Origin: Actinomycetales bacterium
Lineage (GTDB): Bacteria; Actinomycetota; Actinomycetes; Actinomycetales; Dermabacteraceae
DNA: 11,534 nucleotides
NCBI GenBank assembly: GCA_012799425.1
Contig: JAAZLF010000052.1
Location: 1-11,534, forward strand
Direction of reading: 5' to 3'
Shown: positions 6,116 through 11,534 of the stretch, piece after piece
Numbering within the stretch: the first letter of the stretch is position 1
Layout: each line of letters starts with the position of its first letter
Notes under the pieces: model-generated
Database searches by the model: none
What the model was told of the DNA's origin: nothing
The model's input: the letters and a program-made list of their open reading frames with translations, nothing else
Translations under genes and position numbers: made by a program

Positions 6116-6691
6116 TCAGGCCGTCGCTGCGTCGATCGCGTCGAGCAGGACGTCATGGAAGGCCAGGGCCTCGTCGACCGCCCCTGCCCCGTCGGCCAGC
6201 GCGCTCACGCGCAGCGCGAGGTCCGAAGGGGAGGTGGTGCCTGTGTACCCGTGGTCGACCTGGCAGCCGGGATCCTCGCAGACCGCCCGCTCGACGTCCA
6301 CGCGACGAGTCCCGTCCCAGGTCATCCCCAAGGTGATCTCCGCCTCCTGAGCGGGGCTGCGCTGCCCGTCGGTGTCAAAGACCTGGGAGAGGCCGGTGGC
6401 GGTGATCCGCTGCAGCCGGATGCGCTCGGTGGTCGAGACCACCTGACTGGGATTCAGGGCGTCGGCCGGATCGTCGTCGAGGTGGGTGATCAGCAGGTGC
6501 GTGCCGGTGAGCACGAGAACGGTGAGGTGGCGGCGCACCTCGGGGCCGTCGAAGGTGGTCTCGGGACGCACGAGGTAGGCGACCGGCTCGGTGCCGCGCA
6601 GCGAGCGCGCCAGGCTCTGGGCGGCCGTCTGCGGGAAGTACCCGGCGGTCTCGAGGGCCCTGAGGAGGTCGTCGGGAAGTGCGGTGGTCAT
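6116..6691 (-). CDS. DUF5998 family protein of unknown function
   Basis: This 191-residue cytoplasmic protein matches the actinobacterial DUF5998 family by its overall pattern and position. It opens MTTALPDDLLRALETAGYFP and has alternating beta-rich segments (about 36-70 and 84-135). A conserved-looking cluster follows, Cys138-x4-Cys143-x3-His147 within CEDPGCQVDHGYTG, which could bind a metal or form a disulphide. The C-terminus is a helical tail (154-191). There is no membrane segment. The function is unknown. It lies between the Pat-like acetyltransferase (41 bases upstream) and the phosphodiesterase (7 bases downstream), and I recall this trio as conserved in other actinobacteria, Streptomyces included. 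The start at 6691 has no Shine-Dalgarno sequence; GACAAT lies 6 bases upstream, so it may have its own leaderless start in addition to read-through. Confidence 0.8.
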   Translation of the reverse strand: MTTALPDDLLRALETAGYFPQTAAQSLARSLRGTEPVAYLVRPETTFDGPEVRRHLTVLVLTGTHLLITHLDDDPADALNPSQVVSTTERIRLQRITATGLSQVFDTDGQRSPAQEAEITLGMTWDGTRRVDVERAVCEDPGCQVDHGYTGTTSPSDLALRVSALADGAGAVDEALAFHDVLLDAIDAATA

Positions 6692-6703
6692 CGGGCCATT
6701 GTC
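6692..6703 (-). promoter_or_regulatory. candidate leaderless promoter of the DUF5998 gene
   Basis: On the minus strand GACAAT (6698-6703), four of six matches to TATAAT, is followed by GGCCCG and the ATG. No convincing -35 is visible. The same 6-base spacing occurs upstream of dut and the pat-like gene, which is the main reason to list it. Confidence 0.3.
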
Positions 6704-6732
6704 CCACGCCCCGCGATGTCGTTCGGCGCGCT

Positions 6733-9447
6733 TCAGACGCCCGGCGGACCGGACAGCGTGCGCCGTGCGCCGTCGGTGCGGTTGGGCGGCGGGGCCAGCC
6801 TCACGCGCGCCCCGACCACGGTCGTGCCGCTCTGCGCCACCAGCACCGGGTACAGCTCGAGGGAGGAGACCTCCGGCAGGTCCTCGGCGAGCAGACCGAT
6901 GCGCACCACGAGGTCTGCGAGGGCGGCGCGATCCGCCGGGGGCAGCCCACGTGTCCCGCGCAGCTTCACCGTCGTGGCCGGCGTGTCGACCAGACGTGCG
7001 GCCCCGATCTCGCTGAAGGGAGGGATCGCGTAGGCGATGTCGTCGAGGAGGTCGGTGGCGTCCCCGGCCACGGACAGCGACACCACCGGCCCGAGCGAGG
7101 GATCCTCGACGCTGCGGATCACCATCGGCACACCGGCGGGAGCCATCGCCTGCACCTCGAGCGGTGCGCTCGAGTAGGACAGGTCCCTGCGCATGCCCTC
7201 GACCGCATGGCGCAGCTGCACCGCATCCGGGATGCCCAGGCGCACGCCGCCGAGATCGGCGCGGTGACGGAGCACCGGATCCGTGCTCTTGAGAGCCACC
7301 GGGTAGCCGATCGAGGAGGCCTGCTCGAGGGCGTCCTCGACGTCGGAGAAGCGGCGGGTGGTGAGCAGATCGATGCCGTAGGCGGCCAGCAGGTCCGTGG
7401 TCTGTCGGAGGGAGAGCTCGACTGCGGAGACGGACGGGTCGGCGAACATGTCGTCCACCAGCTCGCGGGCCGCGACACGATCGATGTCCTCCCGTTGCGC
7501 GGGCTCGGCGTGATCCGCCTCGGGCCGCAGGGCGGCGCCGAGCATCCCCGCGCCGGCGCGCACCACGGCGAACGGCGTGGCGTGGACCGGCGGCAGCGAG
7601 GCGTCCTCGCGCACCGCGCTCTGCACCTCGGCGAACCTCTCCGCCGTGGTGACCAGGCAGACCAGCAGCACGACCTCGGAGTGGCGGGCCACGGTCGCCA
7701 TCTGACGGAGCACCTCGGCCAGCTCCGCTGTCTGGGGATCGATCATCCCCGCGATGACCAGGTCCACCTTGCCCAGGGCCGCCATCGAGGTGAAGGCGCG
7801 CTGGATGAGGCGCGGGTCCGGGGAGAGAGGGACGCTCCAGTTCTCCGCGACCACGTCCATGCCGGCCTGGCCCGCAGAGCCCCGCAGGGAAGCCCCGAGC
7901 GCGGCGGTGTTGGACAGCAGCCCCACGCGTCGGCCGAGCGGGAGGCCCTGACGTCCGATCGCATCGACCACGTCGAGCAGGTGGTCCACTCCCCCGGCCT
8001 GGACCACCCCGGCGGACTCCAGGACCTGGTCGAGCGCGCGGCGCGGCAGAGTGGTGGTGCGCACGTCGTGCCCCGGCGGCAGATGCGACTCGCTGCCCGG
8101 GGGTCGCAGCACGACCAGGGGCGTGCGGCGCGTGAGCCGCCGGGCGATCCGGGTGAACTTGCGCGGGTTGCCCATCGATTCGAGGGCGAGCCCGATCACC
8201 CCGACCTGCTCGTCGTCCTCCCAGTGCTGGAGGGTGTCGTTGAGGGAGACATCGGCGCGGTTGCCCACGCCCACGAACTCGTGCATGCCCACACCGCGCG
8301 CATCCGCGCCGGCCAGCAGCATCGCGGACAGTGCGCTGGACTGACCGGCCAGCGCGACGGGTCCGCGCCGGGGCATCCGGGGAGCCATCGACAGGCTGAT
8401 CGCGTCCTCGCCCGTGCGCAGGAATCCGAGGGAGCCGGGGCCGAGCAGGCGCATGCCGTGACGACGAGCCCGTGCCACCAGCTCACGCTGCAGGCGACGG
8501 CCCTCGTCGCTGTCCGAGAAGCCCTCCGTGGGGATCAGGACGCTGCGCACGCCGATCTCCGCGCACTCCTCGATCGCCTCGAGGCAGGCCTCCGGGCGGA
8601 GCGCGATCACGGCGAGGTCCACGGTGCCGGGCACATCCGCCACCTTCGCCCAGGTGCGGTGCCCGCGCAGCTCGAGCGCGTCGCGCGAGACCAGGTGCAC
8701 GGTCCCGCTGTAGCCGGAGCTCTCGAGCGCGGTGAGGAAGCGACCGCCTGCCGAATCCGTGCGGGAGGAGACTCCGATCAGCAGCACCGACTCCGGATGC
8801 AGGAGTCGTTCCATGGCCTGAGACTCGGCACGGTGCTCGCGCTCGGCCATCACGGCGATCGAGCGTGTGGTGGGGTCGATGCGGAAGGAGACCATCACCA
8901 CGCCGTCGTCGTACACGCGCTCCACGTCGAAACCGGTCTCGGTGAAGACCTTGATCATCTTCGTGTTCTGCGGGAGGACCTCGGCGGTGAACCAGTTGAT
9001 GCCCCGCTCTCGCGCTGCCGCGGCCAGATGCTCCAGCAGCACCGAGGCCAGGCCGGTGCCCTGACGCGAATCGGAGACGTTGAAGGCGACCTCCGCCGTG
9101 TGCGGCTCGGTGCGGTCGTACCGGCCCACGGCCACGATCTCCGCGCCTCGCAGCACCACGAACGCCACCCGGTCGTGATGGTCCACATGCGTGAACCTCT
9201 CCAGGTCCCGACGGGAGAGCTTCGGCATCGGTGCGAAGAAGCGCAGGTAACGGGAATGCTCGGACTGCCGCTGATGGAAATCCTGCAGGGCGTCCGCATC
9301 GGTGGGCAGGATCGGGCGCAGGTGGGCGGCTGAGCCGTCCCGCAGGGCTATGTCGGCCTCCCAGTGCGCGGGATAGGTGGGTTCGGGACCATCCCCGTCC
9401 CGGGCTCGCCGGCGCAGGGTCCGCAGGCCTTCGCGTCGATCCACCAT
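6733..9447 (-). CDS. Pat-like protein acetyltransferase: N-terminal GNAT fused to NDP-forming acyl-CoA synthetase-like domains
   Basis: Proteins of this kind acetylate lysines, classically inactivating acetyl-CoA synthetase in response to acetyl-CoA. The 904-residue product reads in order: GNAT acetyltransferase (about 40-195) with the acetyl-CoA loop RQGTGLA (128-134) and Glu119 as possible catalytic base; CoA-binding Rossmann domain (about 213-345) with LIGVSSRTDSAGG; succinyl-CoA-ligase-like domain (about 362-650); and ATP-grasp domain (about 670-885) with LRHRADLGGVRLG (726-738). This is the reverse of the enterobacterial Pat order and matches the type described in Streptomyces. The synthetase half looks degenerate: the usual HTG motif with the phosphorylated histidine is not recognisable (GHDVRTTT, 459-466), and the terminal EINPL-like motif reads LELYPVL (863-869). 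It lacks the cyclic-AMP domain of the mycobacterial enzyme. The ATG at 9447 has no Shine-Dalgarno sequence but has TAGGAT 6 bases upstream. It is the first gene of its group and diverges from parC. Confidence 0.9.
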   Translation of the reverse strand: MVDRREGLRTLRRRARDGDGPEPTYPAHWEADIALRDGSAAHLRPILPTDADALQDFHQRQSEHSRYLRFFAPMPKLSRRDLERFTHVDHHDRVAFVVLRGAEIVAVGRYDRTEPHTAEVAFNVSDSRQGTGLASVLLEHLAAAARERGINWFTAEVLPQNTKMIKVFTETGFDVERVYDDGVVMVSFRIDPTTRSIAVMAEREHRAESQAMERLLHPESVLLIGVSSRTDSAGGRFLTALESSGYSGTVHLVSRDALELRGHRTWAKVADVPGTVDLAVIALRPEACLEAIEECAEIGVRSVLIPTEGFSDSDEGRRLQRELVARARRHGMRLLGPGSLGFLRTGEDAISLSMAPRMPRRGPVALAGQSSALSAMLLAGADARGVGMHEFVGVGNRADVSLNDTLQHWEDDEQVGVIGLALESMGNPRKFTRIARRLTRRTPLVVLRPPGSESHLPPGHDVRTTTLPRRALDQVLESAGVVQAGGVDHLLDVVDAIGRQGLPLGRRVGLLSNTAALGASLRGSAGQAGMDVVAENWSVPLSPDPRLIQRAFTSMAALGKVDLVIAGMIDPQTAELAEVLRQMATVARHSEVVLLVCLVTTAERFAEVQSAVREDASLPPVHATPFAVVRAGAGMLGAALRPEADHAEPAQREDIDRVAARELVDDMFADPSVSAVELSLRQTTDLLAAYGIDLLTTRRFSDVEDALEQASSIGYPVALKSTDPVLRHRADLGGVRLGIPDAVQLRHAVEGMRRDLSYSSAPLEVQAMAPAGVPMVIRSVEDPSLGPVVSLSVAGDATDLLDDIAYAIPPFSEIGAARLVDTPATTVKLRGTRGLPPADRAALADLVVRIGLLAEDLPEVSSLELYPVLVAQSGTTVVGARVRLAPPPNRTDGARRTLSGPPGV

Positions 9448-9459
9448 GTGCCGATCCTA
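9448..9459 (-). promoter_or_regulatory. candidate leaderless promoter of the pat-like gene
   Basis: On the minus strand TAGGAT (9454-9459), a TANNNT -10 hexamer, is followed by CGGCAC and then the ATG. No good -35 lies 16-19 bases upstream (GTCAAA at 17). With no Shine-Dalgarno sequence before the ATG, a leaderless transcript is the simplest reading. Confidence 0.45.
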
Positions 9460-9477
9460 GCCCCGCCGACGCAGCGT

Positions 9478-9483
9478 TTGACG
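9478..9483 (+). promoter_or_regulatory. orphan -35-like hexamer upstream of parC
   Basis: TTGACG matches the TTGACA consensus at five of six positions on the plus strand, 67 bases before the parC ATG. No -10 is found at the expected distance (cagcgc at 17 bases), so it may be coincidence. CATGAT (9538-9543), 7 bases before the chosen ATG, is a possible -10 for a leaderless parC transcript, but the two are too far apart to form one promoter. Confidence 0.2.
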
Positions 9484-9550
9484 GGATTCACGTCCCCTCC
9501 CAGCGCCTGGTTCCCGGAATCATGGCCGGTCATGCGCCATGATGTCCCTC

Positions 9551-11534
9551 ATGGCCCGATCACGCAGCACCAATCCGCCCGCCGGGGACGACGCGGTCGA
9601 CGAGACGATCGTCGACATCGACGTCACCAGTGAGATGGAGTCGTCGTTCCTCGAGTACGCGTACTCCGTGATCTATTCGCGGGCGCTGCCTGATGCGCGC
9701 GACGGCCTCAAGCCCGTTCAGCGGCGCATCCTCTACATGATGGCCGAGATGGGCCTGCGCCCCGAGAAGGGCCATGTGAAGAGCCAGCGCGTCGTCGGCG
9801 AGGTGATGGGCAAGCTCCATCCCCACGGCGACACCGCGATCTACGACGCCCTGGTGAGGATGGCGCAGAGCTTCAACATGCGTCTGCCGCTCGTGGACGG
9901 CCACGGCAACTTCGGCTCGCTGGACAACGGCCCGGCGGCCGCGCGCTACACCGAGGCACGCCTGGCCAAGGCCGCCCTGCTGATGACGGACTCGCTGGGC
10001 GAGAACGTCGCGGACATGATCCCGAACTACGACAACCAGCTCACCCAGCCGGAGGTGCTGCCCGCCCAGTACCCGAACCTGCTGGTCAACGGAGCCTCGG
10101 GCATCGCGGTCGGCATGGCCACCAACATGGCGCCGCACAACCTGGTCGAGACCATCGCCGCCGCCCGCCACCTGATCGATCACCCCGAGGCGGAGCTCGA
10201 GGAGCTGATGCGCTTCGTGCCGGGCCCGGACCTGCCCACCGGCGGTCGCATCGTCGGTCTCGAGGGAGTGCGCGACGCGTATCGCACCGGTCGCGGCTCC
10301 TTCAAGATGCGGGCCACCACCCGGATCGAGAACGTCACCTCCCGCCGCAAGGGCATCGTCGTCACCGAGCTGCCGTACCAGGTGGGGCCAGAGCGCCTCG
10401 CCGAGAAGCTGCGCGATGCGGTCCAGGCCAAGCGGGTCCAGGGCATCACCGACTACCAGGACCTCACCGACCGCCACCACGGCCTGCGCCTGGTGCTCAC
10501 GGTGAAGTCCGGCTTCGACCCCGAGGCCGTGCTGCAGCAGCTGTACCGGTACACGCCGCTGGAGGAGAACTTCGGCATCAACAACGTGGCCCTGGTCGAC
10601 GGGCAGCCGCGCACCCTGGGGCTCAAGCAGATGCTCGAGGTGTTCGTCGATCACCGCCTGGAGGTGGTGCGTCGACGCAGCGAACACCGTCTTGACAAGC
10701 GTCAGGCCCGACTGCATCTGGTCGAGGGCCTGCTGCTGGCGATCGTGGACATCGACGAGGTCATCCAGATCGTGCGCCAGAGCGATGACGCCGAGACCGC
10801 CCGCACGCGCCTGATGACGGTCTTCGACCTCTCCGAGCTGCAGGCCGAGTACATCCTCGAGCTGCGCCTGCGACGGTTGACGAAGTTCTCCCAGATCGAT
10901 CTCGAGGCCGAGCGGGACGATCTGCGCCGCGAGATCGAGGAGCTCGAGGAGATCCTGGGCTCGGACGCGGTGCTGCGTGCGCTGGTCTCCCAGGAGCTCG
11001 CCGCTGTGGCCGCCGAGCACGGGGACTCACGCCGCACCGTCCTGCTCGAGGCCGCTGACAAGCCCGTCGCGAAGGCGGGAGGCTCCCTCGAGGTCGCGGA
11101 TGAGCCGTGCCACGTGCTGCTGACCGGGACCGGGCTGATCGCGCGGATCGCCGGAGAGGACCCGGTGCTGCGGGAGGGTCCTCGCGGGGCGCACGACGTC
11201 GTCGTCTCCCAGGTGCGGTCCTCGACCCGTTCGACGGTCGGCGTCGTCACCGATCGCGGTCGCGTGCTGCGGCTGTCCGTGGTCGATCTGCCCTCGCTCG
11301 CCCCGACTGCGGGGGCGCCCTCGCTCGCCGGGGGCACGCGGCTCGCTGATCTCGTCGACCTGGAGCGCGACGAGCTGGCGCTGGGCCTGATCCGCCTCGC
11401 GGAGGACGATCTCGCCCGAGGCGGCGCGATCGCGCTGGGCACCCGGCAGGGAATCGTCAAGCGTGTGCAGCTCGAGTTCCCGAGGGCCGACGGCTTCGAG
11501 ATCATCTCCCTCAAGGACGGCGACGCCGTGGTGG
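9551..11534 (+). CDS. parC: DNA topoisomerase IV subunit A (ParC), N-terminal 661 residues, cut by the window end
   Basis: ParC is the DNA-cutting subunit of topoisomerase IV, which with ParE separates linked daughter chromosomes. The visible part starts [14 protein letters not shown] and carries the breakage-reunion core: [21 protein letters not shown] (39-59), the quinolone-pocket helix [17 protein letters not shown] (90-106), [19 protein letters not shown] (117-135) with the Arg132/Tyr133 catalytic pair, the tower region and a long coiled-coil segment (about 350-490). The C-terminal beta-propeller starts after about residue 500 and is incomplete; about 150 residues are probably missing. 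ParC rather than GyrA is chosen from the neighbourhood (sepH, pat-like gene), the DGPAA-type active-site loop and close resemblance to Streptomyces ParC as remembered. ATGs at 9539 and 9542 are in frame; 9551 is preferred because family members start with MAR-like residues. No Shine-Dalgarno sequence is visible before any of them. Confidence 0.93.
   Translation, partial: MARSRSTNPPAGDDAVDETIVDIDVTSEMESSFLEYAYSVIYSRALPDARDGLKPVQRRILYMMAEMGLRPEKGHVKSQRVVGEVMGKLHPHGDTAIYDALVRMAQSFNMRLPLVDGHGNFGSLDNGPAAARYTEARLAKAALLMTDSLGENVADMIPNYDNQLTQPEVLPAQYPNLLVNGASGIAVGMATNMAPHNLVETIAAARHLIDHPEAELEELMRFVPGPDLPTGGRIVGLEGVRDAYRTGRGSFKMRATTRIENVTSRRKGIVVTELPYQVGPERLAEKLRDAVQAKRVQGITDYQDLTDRHHGLRLVLTVKSGFDPEAVLQQLYRYTPLEENFGINNVALVDGQPRTLGLKQMLEVFVDHRLEVVRRRSEHRLDKRQARLHLVEGLLLAIVDIDEVIQIVRQSDDAETARTRLMTVFDLSELQAEYILELRLRRLTKFSQIDLEAERDDLRREIEELEEILGSDAVLRALVSQELAAVAAEHGDSRRTVLLEAADKPVAKAGGSLEVADEPCHVLLTGTGLIARIAGEDPVLREGPRGAHDVVVSQVRSSTRSTVGVVTDRGRVLRLSVVDLPSLAPTAGAPSLAGGTRLADLVDLERDELALGLIRLAEDDLARGGAIALGTRQGIVKRVQLEFPRADGFEIISLKDGDAVV

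Noticed and set aside
6679..9333. 884-codon open frame on the plus strand opposite the pat-like gene
   Set aside because: It is fully antisense to a well-supported 904-residue gene. Its product is rich in Arg, His, Gly and Asp with no recognisable domain, as expected of shadow frames in GC-rich DNA.
9560..11020. 486-codon open frame on the minus strand inside parC
   Set aside because: It is antisense to parC, which matches its family along its whole visible length. The antisense product is low-complexity His/Leu/Val/Asp-rich and has no motif.
1..11534. Defence system, prophage, transposon, CRISPR array or biosynthetic cluster
   Set aside because: No recombinase, transposase, terminal inverted repeats, spaced repeats, toxin-antitoxin pair or compositional shift is visible. 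Every supported gene belongs to a conserved actinobacterial core family.
9551..11534. Calling the topoisomerase subunit GyrA
   Set aside because: GyrA and ParC share this core, but the sepH/pat-like neighbourhood and the DNGPAA active-site loop fit ParC better. The C-terminal GyrA-box region that would settle it is outside the window.

Overview
The window is GC-rich, densely packed chromosomal DNA from an actinobacterium. The marker families are actinobacterial: SepH, DUF3710, DUF3159, DUF3093, DUF4193, DUF5998 and a GNAT-first Pat protein. Gene order and protein style suggest Micrococcales, perhaps Dermabacteraceae (Brachybacterium-like); that placement is an inference and was not tested. 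I see no mobile element, CRISPR array, tRNA, rRNA or sign of recent transfer. This is conserved core genome.

Left part (1-3379). The left edge holds 26 codons of a minus-strand gene that looks like a TRAM-domain RNA methyltransferase. A gap with a hairpin follows, then a minus-strand operon transcribed dut > DUF3710 > DUF3159, tightly coupled by 4-base overlaps or near-overlaps. A DUF3093 membrane protein diverges from dut. It converges on a DUF4193 zinc-ribbon protein across a perfect 13-bp hairpin. From memory, the order resembles the Mycobacterium tuberculosis Rv2689c-Rv2699c neighbourhood, but the Trk potassium genes and the OB-fold gene found there are missing.

Middle (3380-4907). A 283-bp divergent intergenic region separates DUF4193 from sepH, which encodes an FtsZ-binding division protein. 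It holds a recognisable promoter on each strand.

Right part (4908-11534). A minus-strand group is transcribed pat-like acetyltransferase (GNAT plus degenerate acyl-CoA synthetase) > DUF5998 > alkaline-phosphatase-superfamily phosphodiesterase, with gaps of 41 and 7 bases. Diverging from it across 103 bp is the start of parC, the topoisomerase IV A subunit, cut by the window end after 661 codons.

Together the region mixes nucleotide-pool hygiene (dut), cell division (SepH), chromosome decatenation (ParC) and protein acetylation (Pat) with five uncharacterised families. I do not see a new self-contained system. The observations most worth following are three minus-strand genes with a -10-like hexamer exactly 6 bases before the ATG (probable leaderless transcripts), the degenerate synthetase half of the Pat protein, the shortened active-site loop of ParC, and the leader and promoter region of DUF4193.
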